64,000 nt of DNA from Azorhizobium doebereinerae UFLA1-100 (GTDB lineage Bacteria; Pseudomonadota; Alphaproteobacteria; Rhizobiales; Xanthobacteraceae), in the NCBI RefSeq assembly GCF_000473085.1, contig NZ_AXBA01000001.1:248001-312000 (forward strand), written 5' to 3'. Shown piece by piece: positions 1 through 8,936 of this stretch (position 1 is the first letter of the stretch; the number at the start of each line of letters is the position of its first letter). A program made the translations under genes and the position numbers. The notes below the pieces were generated by a model. That model searched no databases. It saw only the letters and a program-made list of their open reading frames with translations, and had not been told where the DNA came from.

Positions 1-1
1 G

Positions 2-1051
2 ATCGCCGGCTCCAGCGCGGGCGGCGCCCGCGCGGCCATCACCCGCACCTGGGTGTTCCTGTGCGGCATCGCCTGCGGGCTGGCCGCCCTCGGCCTGCTC
101 CTGCTGCTGGGCGGCGGCCTGCCCGGCCTGCCCTTCGGCGCCACCGGGCGGGCGCTGACGCTGGCGCTCATCGTCACCGCAATGGGCATCCCCTCGGCGC
201 TCGCCACCCGCATCCTGTTCGCCCTCAACCGCAACTTCGAGGCCAATCTGTGGATCGCCGCCGGCAAGGTGGCGGCGGTGGCGGCGGTCGGCGCCTGCCG
301 CTTTTTCGATGCCGGGCTCGACCTCTATCTCACCGCCCTCCTCGGCGCGCCGATCGCCGTCAACTGGCTGATGACGGCGGTGGTCTTCCTGCGCCAGCGG
401 CCCGACCTCAGGCCCGCCCGCGCCGATCTGGAGATCCGGGCGCTGCCGGCGGACCTGCGGCGCGGGCTCGCCTTCACCGTGCTCCAGCTCGGCATCTTCG
501 CGGAAACCGGCGTCGATAACCTGCTGGTCGGCGCCATCCGGGGCCATGACGCGGTCTATGCCTATGACCTGATGGCGCGGCTGTTCGGCTATATCGCCGC
601 GCTGGTGTCCATCGGCGCCTTCCCGCTGTGGCCGGCGCTGCGCGAGATGCTGGCGGGCGGCGGCAACGCCAACGCCCGCCGGCTCTACCGGCTGGCGGTG
701 GGCGCGGCCGCGCTCGGCGCCCTCGTCCTCGCCGTGGTCTTCGTGCGCTATCACGCGGCGATCATCACCCTGTGGTCGGGCCTCGCCTATGCGCCCGATA
801 CGCCGCTCGCCGCCGCCATGGGGCTGTTCGCGGTGCTGACCTCGGTGGCGACGATCCAGAGCATGGCGCTCAACGCCAGCAATGCCATCGCCTATCAGGT
901 GGCGATCCAACTCGCGGTCATCCCCGTCCTGTTCACGCTCAAGGCGCTGCTGCTGGCGAACGTGTCGGAGAGCGCCATGGTGCTGAGCGTCTGCGCGGTC
1001 TATCTCGTGCGCATCGCGCTGTTCCAGCGCCGGCTGGGGGGCCGGCCGTGA
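2..1051 (+). CDS. Oligosaccharide flippase (Wzx/MATE-like), C-terminal part
   Basis: This is the 3' part of a gene that begins before the window; the reading frame is open from base 2 and gives 349 residues. It is almost entirely hydrophobic, with many alanine/leucine-rich membrane segments separated by short basic loops, as in the polysaccharide-biosynthesis flippase family that moves undecaprenyl-linked repeat units across the inner membrane. No soluble domain is visible. The stop overlaps the GTG start of the next glycosyltransferase (GTGA), so the two are translationally coupled. The polysaccharide context supports a Wzx role; the substrate cannot be read from the sequence, and a related MATE exporter cannot be excluded. 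Confidence 0.72.
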   Translation: MAGSSAGGARAAITRTWVFLCGIACGLAALGLLLLLGGGLPGLPFGATGRALTLALIVTAMGIPSALATRILFALNRNFEANLWIAAGKVAAVAAVGACRFFDAGLDLYLTALLGAPIAVNWLMTAVVFLRQRPDLRPARADLEIRALPADLRRGLAFTVLQLGIFAETGVDNLLVGAIRGHDAVYAYDLMARLFGYIAALVSIGAFPLWPALREMLAGGGNANARRLYRLAVGAAALGALVLAVVFVRYHAAIITLWSGLAYAPDTPLAAAMGLFAVLTSVATIQSMALNASNAIAYQVAIQLAVIPVLFTLKALLLANVSESAMVLSVCAVYLVRIALFQRRLGGRP

Positions 1052-2148
1052 GCGCCCGGCGCGGCGGCGCGCCGATCCGCGTGTTCGTGGACACGCCGCG
1101 CTGGTTCATCCGCCCGCGCAACACCGACTGGCGCTACATGAACGGCCTCGCGCGGCTGGAGGAGCATGTGCCGGTCCGCATGATCTACGGGGCGAGCCTC
1201 GCCGACGCCGCGCAGGAATCCCTCCATTACCTCGGCCGGCGCCTCGCGCCGGCGCGCCCGGCCGATAGCGCGGACTATGCCCGCTCCGGCGCCCCGGTCG
1301 CGGCGGCGGCCAGGGGCGCCGACCTCGTGCTGTCGCACCGGCGCTTTCCGCTCGGCCTGCCGCAGCCGGTGGTCTGGCACTATGCCGTGCTCGATCCGCA
1401 GATGCAGGGCGCGGCGGGCGTCTCCCCGCAGGAGGTGGAGGCGCAATATGCCGGCCAGGAGCCGCTCTATGCCCGCGCCGCGCGCGTGCAGGTGCCGACC
1501 CAGGCCGAGGCGGCGCGGCATGCGGCGCGCTTCCCGCATCTGGCCGCGCGCTTCGTGCCCTGCCCGTTCTTCCTGCCGCACATCACGCCGATCACCGACG
1601 ACGCGCTGCGCGCCAAGCACGGCGAGGACGCCCGCCTCGCGGTCTCGTTCGTCGGCCGCGCGGCCCGCCGCAAGGGGCTCGACCTGGTGCTGGAGGCCAT
1701 CGCCGCCCTGCCCGTGGCCGAACGCCGGCGTATCGATCTGTCCGTGGTCTCGCCCGAGCGGCCGGCGGCGCCCGGCGGCCTGACGCTCCGCCACATCCCG
1801 TCCGCCACGCCGCGCGAGGTGCAGGCGCTGATGGCGGCGAGCCACGTCTTCCTGATGCCCAGCCGGTTCGAATCCTTCGGCTTCACCCTGATCGAGGCCA
1901 TGGCCCAGGGCTGCGCCGTGATCGGCCCCGATGGCGAGGTGCAGCGCGAGATCCTGGCGGAGGGCGCCGCCGGCTGCCCCGTCGGCGCCGACGCCGGGGC
2001 GGTGTCGGCCGCCCTGCTGCGCCTGATGGCCGATCGCCCCGCGCGGCTGCGGATGGCGAGCGCCGCTTTGGCGCGCTATCATGCCTGCTATCGTCCCGAG
2101 GTGGTCGCCCGCCGCCATCTGGACCTGTTCGCGCGCGCATTGAGCTGA
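1048..2148 (+). CDS. Glycosyltransferase, GT4-like (GT-B fold)
   Basis: This 366-residue protein starts at a GTG that overlaps the flippase stop by 4 bases; a much longer upstream frame is open but runs antisense to nothing and inside the flippase gene, so it was discarded. The C-terminal half has the GT-B donor-binding layout: a strand ending in VSFVGRAARRKG, then a segment with SRFESFGFTLIEAMAQG, the classical E-x7-E signature of family 4 retaining transferases. It probably adds a sugar to a lipid-linked repeat unit on the cytoplasmic face. Donor and acceptor are unknown. It sits between flippase and polymerase-like genes in one operon. Confidence 0.82.
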   Translation: MSARRGGAPIRVFVDTPRWFIRPRNTDWRYMNGLARLEEHVPVRMIYGASLADAAQESLHYLGRRLAPARPADSADYARSGAPVAAAARGADLVLSHRRFPLGLPQPVVWHYAVLDPQMQGAAGVSPQEVEAQYAGQEPLYARAARVQVPTQAEAARHAARFPHLAARFVPCPFFLPHITPITDDALRAKHGEDARLAVSFVGRAARRKGLDLVLEAIAALPVAERRRIDLSVVSPERPAAPGGLTLRHIPSATPREVQALMAASHVFLMPSRFESFGFTLIEAMAQGCAVIGPDGEVQREILAEGAAGCPVGADAGAVSAALLRLMADRPARLRMASAALARYHACYRPEVVARRHLDLFARALS

Positions 2149-2155
2149 ACCGGCC

Positions 2156-3409
2156 GTGCCATTCCTCTGCCTCACAGCGCTCGCGCTCATCTTCGACATC
2201 CCGCTGGTCGGACGCCTCACCGGGGCGGAGCTGCTCACCCTCGCCTGCCTGCCCTACTGCCTGTGGCGGCTGCCGCGCGTCCGGCTGTCGCCGCCCGAGG
2301 TGCAGTTCTTCGTCATGCTGGCGCTGTGGATGGGCGGCGCCGTGGTCTCCGACCTCTATCGCGGCACGCCCACGGACGACGTGATGCGCGGCTGGTCGAA
2401 GATCGCCTTCGTCGGCATCAACTTCCTGTTCATGGCCACCGTCGTGGGCAAGGACTTCCGCCGCGCCACGGCGTTCCTCTTCTGCCTCTACCTGGCGTCC
2501 GTCATCCGGCTGGCGGCGGGCATATCGGACGAGAACGGCGGCCTCGGCGCCGATGTGTTCGGCACCAGCTGGAAATTCGGCTACGGCCAGTTCTGGACCA
2601 TCTGCTGCCTGCTGATGTCCGCCGGCCTCCTCACCAGCCCGTTCACCCGCCTGTTCGGGATGGGGCTGCCCGCCGTCGCCGCGCTGGTCAATCTGCTGCT
2701 CAACGCCCGCAACCTGTTCGGCATCTCCGCCGTCGCCGCCACCGCAACGATGATGACCGCCGGCCGGAAGCGCGGCCTGTCGCGCACCGCCATCGGCGTC
2801 ATCGCCGCGACTTTCCTCGTGCTCGGCCCAAGCCTCGTCGCGGTCTATGGCTATGCCGCCGAGGCCGGCTATCTCGGCGACCAGGCGCGGGAGAAATACG
2901 AGCTCCAGAACAGCGGCGAGCTGGGCCTGCTGCTGGGCGGGCGGCAGGAATCGCTCGCCTCGACACAGGCGATCATGGATTCGCCCGTCCTCGGCCACGG
3001 CTCGTGGGCGCGCGACATCTCCTATGTGCTACTGCTGAAGGCGCGGCTGGAGATGGCCGGGGTGGAGATCCAGGGCGACCTCCTGTCCAGCGACCTCATC
3101 CCGTCCCACTCCCACCTGTTCGGCGCCTGGGTGGAGAGCGGCGTGTGCGGCGCCCTGTTCTGGCTCTGGGCGCTGTGGATCACGCTGCGCGGCCTCTATG
3201 CCGCCCTGCGGACGCCCACGCCCCTGACCGGCTTCATCGTCTTCATCGGCGCGTCGCTGGCGTGGGACATCTTCTTCTCTCCCTTCGGCCTTGAACGGCG
3301 CATCGTCACGCCCGCCAGCCTCTATCTGATGATGATCGCCATCTGGTGGCGGCCGGGAGCGCCCGCCGCCCGCCTCACCGCGCCTGCGGTGCCCGCCCGC
3401 CCATGGTGA
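2156..3409 (+). CDS. Wzy/O-antigen ligase-like membrane protein
   Basis: A 417-residue multi-spanning membrane protein starting at GTG seven bases after the preceding gene. About ten to twelve hydrophobic segments are visible. Near residues 285-335 it has a large polar loop followed by HSHLFGAWVESGVCGALFWL, the pattern found in the Wzy_C region of O-antigen ligases and polysaccharide polymerases (small-molecule-exposed loop, then a helix pair). It would polymerise repeat units in the periplasm. Its last 35 bases overlap the 3' end of the convergent phosphatase gene. A second Wzy-like protein occurs at 17329-18810, so the two may serve different glycans or different steps. Confidence 0.68.
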   Translation: MPFLCLTALALIFDIPLVGRLTGAELLTLACLPYCLWRLPRVRLSPPEVQFFVMLALWMGGAVVSDLYRGTPTDDVMRGWSKIAFVGINFLFMATVVGKDFRRATAFLFCLYLASVIRLAAGISDENGGLGADVFGTSWKFGYGQFWTICCLLMSAGLLTSPFTRLFGMGLPAVAALVNLLLNARNLFGISAVAATATMMTAGRKRGLSRTAIGVIAATFLVLGPSLVAVYGYAAEAGYLGDQAREKYELQNSGELGLLLGGRQESLASTQAIMDSPVLGHGSWARDISYVLLLKARLEMAGVEIQGDLLSSDLIPSHSHLFGAWVESGVCGALFWLWALWITLRGLYAALRTPTPLTGFIVFIGASLAWDIFFSPFGLERRIVTPASLYLMMIAIWWRPGAPAARLTAPAVPARPW

Positions 3410-4166
3410 GGGCCATCACCCGCCGGTCCGCCCCCTCCAGGCGCAGGCAGGTGAGCCGGCCCGTGCCGAAGGCGCCGGTGTCGATATTGATCCGGTACGG
3501 CTGGAGGTCCGCCGCCATCACCGGCGTATGGCCGTGCACGATGACCCGCTCATGCCGCGCCTGGGAGGTGAGGAAGTCGTCGCGGATCCACAGCAGGTCC
3601 TGCTCCGCCTGAGCGTGCAGCGGCACGCCCGGCCGGATGCCCGCGTGGCAGAAGAAATAGTCGCCGGCCGTGAAATGCAGCGGCAAGCCCGCCATCCAGG
3701 CGCGGTGGGCCTCCGGCAGGGCGGCGGCGAAGGCGGCGCGGGTGGCGGCGAGGTCCCGGCCCAGTTGCACCGGGCGGACGTCGCAGCCATAGGAGAACAG
3801 CGTCTCCAGCCCGCCGAAGCCGCACCAGCGCACCAGCGTGGCGTCATCCTCCAGGGCCGCCAGCAGCACCGCCTCATGGTTGCCCTTGAGCGCCACGATG
3901 GGGGTCGGGAACGCCCCCGAGGCCAGCCGCTCAACGATCGCCGCCGACCCCGGGCCGCGGTCCACATAATCCCCGAGGAAGACGGTGAGCGGCGCCAGAC
4001 GCGGCGTGCGCGCCGCGTCCGCGCCGATCGCCGCCGCCGCCCGGTCGAGCAGGTCGGCGCGGCCGTGCAGGTCGCCGATGGCATAGATCACCTGTCCGTC
4101 CGGCACGCGGGACGGCGGCTCCGCCGGGCCGGGGCGGACGAGAAGGCGGTGGAAGAACGTCTGCAT
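3375..4166 (-). CDS. PPP-family metallophosphatase (Ser/Thr phosphatase or ApaH-like)
   Basis: 263 residues from an ATG at 4166. The open frame continues upstream to 5318, but that part lies antisense to a glycosyltransferase. All motifs of the calcineurin-like PPP superfamily are present in order: GDLHG near residue 30, GDYVDRG near 65, GNHE near 100 and HGH near 225, which bind the two metals. Family members hydrolyse phosphoserine/threonine or diadenosine polyphosphates. The gene is convergent with the Wzy-like gene and divergent from the GT4 gene, separated from the latter by 225 bases. A role in polysaccharide regulation is only suggested by position. Confidence 0.85.
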   Translation of the reverse strand: MQTFFHRLLVRPGPAEPPSRVPDGQVIYAIGDLHGRADLLDRAAAAIGADAARTPRLAPLTVFLGDYVDRGPGSAAIVERLASGAFPTPIVALKGNHEAVLLAALEDDATLVRWCGFGGLETLFSYGCDVRPVQLGRDLAATRAAFAAALPEAHRAWMAGLPLHFTAGDYFFCHAGIRPGVPLHAQAEQDLLWIRDDFLTSQARHERVIVHGHTPVMAADLQPYRINIDTGAFGTGRLTCLRLEGADRRVMALTMGGRAPQAR

Positions 4167-4391
4167 CACCACGAGCACCGCATCTGCGACGGCGGGGCGC
4201 CGCGCCCCCCGGTGCCGGCGGAACCGGGCCGCCGCCCCGCCTCCATAGCCGGTGAGCGGCCGGGACCGCAAAGGCCGCGTCGCGGAAGCGGCGGCACAAA
4301 GCCGCTTGACCCCATCCGGCTCGGCCCCCAAGAGTGCGCCATTGCTAAATCTCGATCTCCCAGGGCGTTGCGGGAACATAAAGTCGCAGAC

Positions 4392-5600
4392 ATGCAGATC
4401 TTGCACGTGATCGCCTCGATCGACCCGAGAGGCGGCGGTCCGATCGAGGGGCTGCTGCAACAGGCCCGCCATCGCGCCAGCCTGGCACGCGCCGCGCCGG
4501 GCGACGCCGGGCCGGTGCACACCCATATCCTGAGCCTCGACCCGCCGGGCACGCCCTCGCCGTCGGCCGAGGTGCGGCTGTTCCCGCTCGGCCGCAGGCG
4601 CCCGGCGAGCCGCTGGGCGCGCCGCCTGCCCTGGGTGCATTACGGCTATGCGCCGGATTTCGTGCCCTGGCTGCGCCGCCACGCCCGGGACTACGACCTC
4701 ATCGTCATCAACGGCCTGTGGAACTACGCCACCCTGGGCGCCCGGCGGGCGCTGGCCGGCGGGGATGCCCGCTACGTGGTCTACACGCACGGCATGCTCG
4801 ACCCGTGGTTCAAGCAGGCCCATCCGCTGAAATCCATGCTCAAGCAGGTATTCTGGCTGTTCTGCGAAGGCCCGCTGCTGAACCGCGCCACGGCGGTGTG
4901 CTTCACCACCCAGGACGAGATGGACCGGGCCCAAAACGCCTTCTGGCCCTATGCGGTCCCCGGCATCGTGGCCGGATACGGCACCGGGGACATACCAAGC
5001 GGGGCGGACGGGCAGGCGGCGGCGTTCCGCGCCGGCCTGCCGGCGCTCGGCGCGCGACCGTACCTGCTCTATCTCAGCCGCATCCATCCGAAGAAGGGCT
5101 GCGACCTGCTGATCGCGGCGTTCGGCGCGATCGCGGCCGACCATCCCGGCCTCGATCTGGTCATGGCCGGGCCGGACCAGGTGGGCTGGGGCGCGCAGTT
5201 GCGGGCCCAGGCCGAGGCGCTCGGCATCGGCGATCGCGTCCACTGGCCCGGCATGCTCGCGGGCGCGGCGAAATGGGGCGCGTTCCGCGGCGCCGCCGCC
5301 TTCGTGCTGCCCTCGCACCAGGAGAATTTCGGCATCGTCGTCGCCGAGGCGATGGCGGCCGGGCGCCCGGTGCTGGTGAGCGACAAGGTGAACATCTGGC
5401 GCGAGGTGGACGCGAGCCGGTCGGGGCTGGTGGACACCGACGACGGCCCCGGCACCCGCCGCCTGCTGGAACGCTTCCTCGCCCTTCCCGCCGACGAGCG
5501 GGACGCCATGGGCGGGCGGGCGCGGACGTGCTTCCTGGAGCGGTTCGACATCCGGCAGGCCTGCGCGACCATCGACCGCCTGATCCGCGAGGCCGCCTGA
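4392..5600 (+). CDS. Glycosyltransferase, GT4 family
   Basis: 402 residues from ATG 4392; the longer frame upstream is antisense to the phosphatase and was trimmed at the first residue of a typical Rossmann start (MQILHVIASIDPRGGGP). The C-terminal domain contains PYLLYLSRIHPKKG (donor-domain start) and SHQENFGIVVAEAMAAG, the GT4 E-x7-E motif. It should transfer a sugar from an NDP-sugar to a lipid-linked acceptor. It begins a tightly packed run of four genes (GT4, acetyltransferase, methyltransferase, GT2) with 4-base or 1-base overlaps, so these very likely act on the same glycan. Confidence 0.88.
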   Translation: MQILHVIASIDPRGGGPIEGLLQQARHRASLARAAPGDAGPVHTHILSLDPPGTPSPSAEVRLFPLGRRRPASRWARRLPWVHYGYAPDFVPWLRRHARDYDLIVINGLWNYATLGARRALAGGDARYVVYTHGMLDPWFKQAHPLKSMLKQVFWLFCEGPLLNRATAVCFTTQDEMDRAQNAFWPYAVPGIVAGYGTGDIPSGADGQAAAFRAGLPALGARPYLLYLSRIHPKKGCDLLIAAFGAIAADHPGLDLVMAGPDQVGWGAQLRAQAEALGIGDRVHWPGMLAGAAKWGAFRGAAAFVLPSHQENFGIVVAEAMAAGRPVLVSDKVNIWREVDASRSGLVDTDDGPGTRRLLERFLALPADERDAMGGRARTCFLERFDIRQACATIDRLIREAA

Positions 5601-6187
5601 TGGGCCGCCCGCTGGAGGCGCGACGCACGCGGCCCCGCGACGGCGGCCCCAGCTTCCCGCTGCGCAGCCGCCTGGCGCGGGCCGCCTTCGCGCTCGCCTG
5701 GGCGCTGCTGGCGCGCTGGACGCCGCCGCAGATGCACGGCTGGCGCCGCCTGCTGCTGCGCGCGTTCGGCGCCCGCCTCGACGCCACCGCGAAGGTCTAT
5801 CCCACGGCCCGCATCTGGTACCCGCCGCACCTCGCCATGGCGGCCCATGCCTGCCTCGCGCCGGACGTGGACTGCTATTGCATGGCGCAGGTAACGCTCG
5901 GCCCCTACGCTCTGGTCTCGCAGGGCGCCCACCTGTGCGCGGGGTCGCACGACATCGACGATCCCGACTTCCAGCTCATCGCCCGCCCCATCACCATCGG
6001 CGCCGAGGCCTGGATTGCCGCCGGCGCCTTCGTCGGCCCCGGGGTGGTGGTGGGCGAAGGCGCGGTGCTCGGCGCCAACGCGGTCACGGTGAAGGACCTT
6101 GAGCCCTGGCACGTCTATGCCGGCAACCCCGCCCGTTACATCCGCATGCGGATGCGGCAGGATGGACGCGGGGAGGCGCCGGAGTGA
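5600..6187 (+). CDS. WcaF-like hexapeptide-repeat acetyltransferase
   Basis: 195 residues; ATG overlaps the upstream stop (TGATG). The C-terminal two thirds form a left-handed beta-helix pattern of imperfect hexapeptides (e.g. ITIGAEAWIAAGAFVGPGVVVG followed by EGAVLGANAVTVKD), ending in the usual AGNPARYIR tail. The N-terminal part, rich in LRSRL and W residues, and the GSHDIDDPDF segment match the colanic-acid acetyltransferase group (WcaF/putative colanic acid O-acetyltransferase). It probably O-acetylates a sugar residue of the polysaccharide using acetyl-CoA; the active-site histidine is the one in GSHD. Acceptor sugar unknown. Confidence 0.85.
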   Translation: MGRPLEARRTRPRDGGPSFPLRSRLARAAFALAWALLARWTPPQMHGWRRLLLRAFGARLDATAKVYPTARIWYPPHLAMAAHACLAPDVDCYCMAQVTLGPYALVSQGAHLCAGSHDIDDPDFQLIARPITIGAEAWIAAGAFVGPGVVVGEGAVLGANAVTVKDLEPWHVYAGNPARYIRMRMRQDGRGEAPE

Positions 6188-6843
6188 TGCAGGACATCCC
6201 GTCCATTGCGGGCTACCGCTATGCCTCGGCCGAGCCGTCCGGCGCCCATGCCTATCTCCTGCCCTGCCTCGCCCGCATCCTCGACGAGTTCGAGCGCCAG
6301 GACACTGGACACCAGGACGCCGGACGCCGGCTGATCGACGTGGGCTGCGGCAACGGCGCGGTGACCCAGGTGCTGGCCGCGCGCGGCTATGACGTGGTCG
6401 GCATCGACCCCTCACAAGAGGGGATCGCCCAGGCCAACCGCGCCTATCCCCACCTCGCCATCCACCAGGGCTCGGCCTATGACGACCTCGCCGCCACCTA
6501 TGGCGTGTTCGACGTGGTGGTCAGCCTGGAAGTGGTCGAGCATCTCTACGATCCGCGGCGCTACGCCAGGGTGATCTTCGACCTGCTGAAGCCCGGCGGC
6601 CTCACGGTGCTGAGCACGCCCTACCACAGCTATCTCAAGAACCTCGCGCTGGCGGCAAGCGGCCGGATGGACGCCCATTTCACCGCGCTCTGGGACCATG
6701 GCCACATCAAGTTCTGGTCGCGCCGCACGCTGGCGGCGCTGCTGCGCGAAAGCGGATTTCCCGAGGTGACCTACCACCGCGTCGGCCGCGTTCCATTCCT
6801 CGCCAAGTCGATGGTGGCCGTGACCCGCAAGCCGCTCTCCTGA
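6184..6843 (+). CDS. Class I SAM-dependent methyltransferase
   Basis: 219 residues from GTG 6184 (GTGA overlap with the upstream stop); an ATG follows immediately at 6187 and could be the true start. Motif I is LIDVGCGNGAV around residue 50, followed by the acidic end of the second strand in VVGIDPS, and a motif resembling UbiG/BioC-type enzymes, VVSLEVVEHL, around residue 115. It would methylate a sugar or lipid-linked intermediate with S-adenosylmethionine. The neighbours make a polysaccharide substrate more likely than ubiquinone, although the sequence type is Ubie/UbiG-like. Confidence 0.8.
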   Translation: MMQDIPSIAGYRYASAEPSGAHAYLLPCLARILDEFERQDTGHQDAGRRLIDVGCGNGAVTQVLAARGYDVVGIDPSQEGIAQANRAYPHLAIHQGSAYDDLAATYGVFDVVVSLEVVEHLYDPRRYARVIFDLLKPGGLTVLSTPYHSYLKNLALAASGRMDAHFTALWDHGHIKFWSRRTLAALLRESGFPEVTYHRVGRVPFLAKSMVAVTRKPLS

Positions 6844-7754
6844 TGCTGACGATCATCATCCTGACCTTCAACGAGGAGCGGCACATCGCCCGCTGCCTTA
6901 AGGCGGCGCGGGAGATCGCCGCCGACATCGTGGTGGTGGATTCCCTCTCCACCGACGCCACCGTCGCCCTCGCCGAGCAGAACGGCGCGCGCGTGCTGGC
7001 GCACGCCTTCGTCAATTATGCCGACCAGTTCCAATGGGCGCTCGACCATGCGGACATCCGCACCCCCTGGGTGATGCGGCTCGACGCGGACGAGATCATC
7101 GCGCCGGACCTCGCGGCGGAGATCCGCGCCAGGCTGCCCACCCTCGGCCCCGAGGTGGCGGGCGTGAACCTCAAGCGCAAGCACATCTTCATGGGGCGCT
7201 GGCTGCGCCACGGCGGGCGCTACCCGCTGGTGCTGCTGCGCCTCTGGCGCCACGGCCAGGGGCGGCTGGAGAACCGCTGGATGGACGAGCACGTGGTGGT
7301 CCGGGGCGGCGGCCTCGTCACCTTCCAGGGCGGCTTTGCCGACTGCAACCTCAACGACCTCACCTTCTTCACCGCCAAGCACAACCACTATGCCACCCGC
7401 GAGGCCATCGACGTCCTCGTCCGGCGGCACGCCCTGCTGCCGGTGGATGCCGGGGTGGCGACGCAGACCAGTTCCGGCCAGGCGCGGTTCCGCCGCTGGA
7501 TGAAGGAGAAGGTCTATTACCGCCTGCCGCTGTGGTGCGGCCCCTCGGCCTATTTCCTGTTCCGCTACGTGCTGCAACTGGGCTTTCTGGATGGCCGCGA
7601 GGGGCTGATCTACCACCTGCTCCAGGGCTTCTGGTACCGCTTCCTGGTGGGCGCCAAGATCGAGGAATTCGACCGCGTGCTGCGCGCCTGCCCGGACGCG
7701 GCGAGCCGCCTCGCCGCGCTGGAGCGCCTGACCGGCCACCGCCTGCGGCCGTAA
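6843..7754 (+). CDS. Glycosyltransferase family 2 (WaaE/KdtX-like)
   Basis: 303 residues; its ATG overlaps the upstream stop by one base. The N-terminus MLTIIILTFNEERHIARCL and the motif VVVDSLSTDATVALAEQ, followed by VMRLDADEI, are the GT-A fold of family 2 with a D-x-D metal site. The arrangement of an N-terminal GT2 domain followed by a long hydrophobic/basic C-terminal part resembles the WaaE/KdtX beta-glucosyltransferases of lipopolysaccharide core and related capsule enzymes. It closes the 4392-7754 operon. Confidence 0.86.
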   Translation: MLTIIILTFNEERHIARCLKAAREIAADIVVVDSLSTDATVALAEQNGARVLAHAFVNYADQFQWALDHADIRTPWVMRLDADEIIAPDLAAEIRARLPTLGPEVAGVNLKRKHIFMGRWLRHGGRYPLVLLRLWRHGQGRLENRWMDEHVVVRGGGLVTFQGGFADCNLNDLTFFTAKHNHYATREAIDVLVRRHALLPVDAGVATQTSSGQARFRRWMKEKVYYRLPLWCGPSAYFLFRYVLQLGFLDGREGLIYHLLQGFWYRFLVGAKIEEFDRVLRACPDAASRLAALERLTGHRLRP

Positions 7755-7773
7755 GAGCCGGCCCCCGACCGCC

Positions 7774-8667
7774 TCAGACCTCGCGTCCCTGGACGCGGAA
7801 GCGCGGCGCGCGCGCCAGCCGCCGCTCCACCTCGGCCCTGTCGCGGACGAACAGCGTGTTCTGCGCGGCATTGGGCTGGTCCAGGGGCGACAGCACGCGG
7901 GCGGCCGCGTCATAACGGCAGGGCCGGAAGCCGAGGCCCGACATGCGCGCGCCGAGCGCGGCATCGTCGAAGCCGTAGCGTGCGCCGCTGCCGTTCAGCT
8001 CCAGGATGACCGCCAGCAGGTCCGGCGATGCCAGCGTCCGGTCCGCGCCGGCCAGGACCTCGGTCTCGTAGCCCTCCACGTCGATCTTGATGATGCGGGG
8101 CACGTCGCCGCCGCGTGCCGCCACATCGTCCAGCCGCTCCACCGGCACGGTGACGGCGTCCGCCGTTTCGCCGGCCTCCGCCACATGGTTGAGCGTGTCC
8201 TGCCCGGCGGTGAAGCGCACGCTCCCGGCCGCGCGGCCGAGCGCCGCCGGGACGATCTCCACCCGCGCGCCGAGATCGTTCACCCGCACGTTGAGCGCCA
8301 GCCACCGGCACGCGGCAGGCGCCGGCTCGACGGCGATCACCCGTGCGCCGGCGGCGGCCGCCAGCAGGCTGTAGGCGCCCACATTGGCGCCCACGTCCAG
8401 GAATGCGTCGCCCGGCCGCAGGGCGTGGAGGACGAAGGCCATGTCGTCGAACTCGGCCAGCCCGGTGTAGATGTTGAGGGTCGCCCCGGTCATGCCGGGC
8501 GTCACGCACAGCTTCATGGGGGCGACGAAATCGACTAGGATCGGGCCGGTCGCGAGCCGGCTCGCGAACTGCCAGCGCAGGTAGCGCAGCAGGGCCTCCC
8601 CCTCCCGCCCCCTGTTGAAGGGGTGCTTCAGGATATGCGACAAGGTTCGCGAAAGTGACCCGAGCAC
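7774..8667 (-). CDS. FkbM-family methyltransferase
   Basis: 297 residues. The SAM-binding motif FLDVGANVGAYSLLAAAAGARVIAVEPAP (around residues 112-140) and the later IIKIDVEGYETEVLAG are diagnostic of the FkbM family, which O-methylates sugars and polyketides. It faces the GT2 gene convergently and has its own upstream region of 269 bases shared divergently with the GDP-fucose synthase gene. The probable role is terminal or internal O-methylation of the surface glycan. Confidence 0.87.
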   Translation of the reverse strand: MLGSLSRTLSHILKHPFNRGREGEALLRYLRWQFASRLATGPILVDFVAPMKLCVTPGMTGATLNIYTGLAEFDDMAFVLHALRPGDAFLDVGANVGAYSLLAAAAGARVIAVEPAPAACRWLALNVRVNDLGARVEIVPAALGRAAGSVRFTAGQDTLNHVAEAGETADAVTVPVERLDDVAARGGDVPRIIKIDVEGYETEVLAGADRTLASPDLLAVILELNGSGARYGFDDAALGARMSGLGFRPCRYDAAARVLSPLDQPNAAQNTLFVRDRAEVERRLARAPRFRVQGREV

Positions 8668-8936
8668 GTCAGACCCTCAAATCCATCCACGCGGCCGACC
8701 ATCCCAGGGGCCGCGCCGCGTCATTTTCCATGCGTGCAGTTCACATGGCGAACATCGGTCTTCACCGGCGGGCGAAAGCGCAGCAACTGCAACCTGACAA
8801 CTTGTTCATCTTCAAATCCCGCGATCAGAAACGGAAATTTATCGGTATATAGTCTCCAGCTTATTGCCGGACTCGGGCGTGGTGAGGGGCCCCGAGAGCT
8901 GATGGCCATAATGAGCACATAATAAGGAAGCCCCCC

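Noticed and set aside
4167-5318. Upstream extension of the phosphatase frame
   Set aside because: Runs antisense to the GT4 gene and starts before the GDLHG-containing domain without a start signal; ATG 4166 is the better start.
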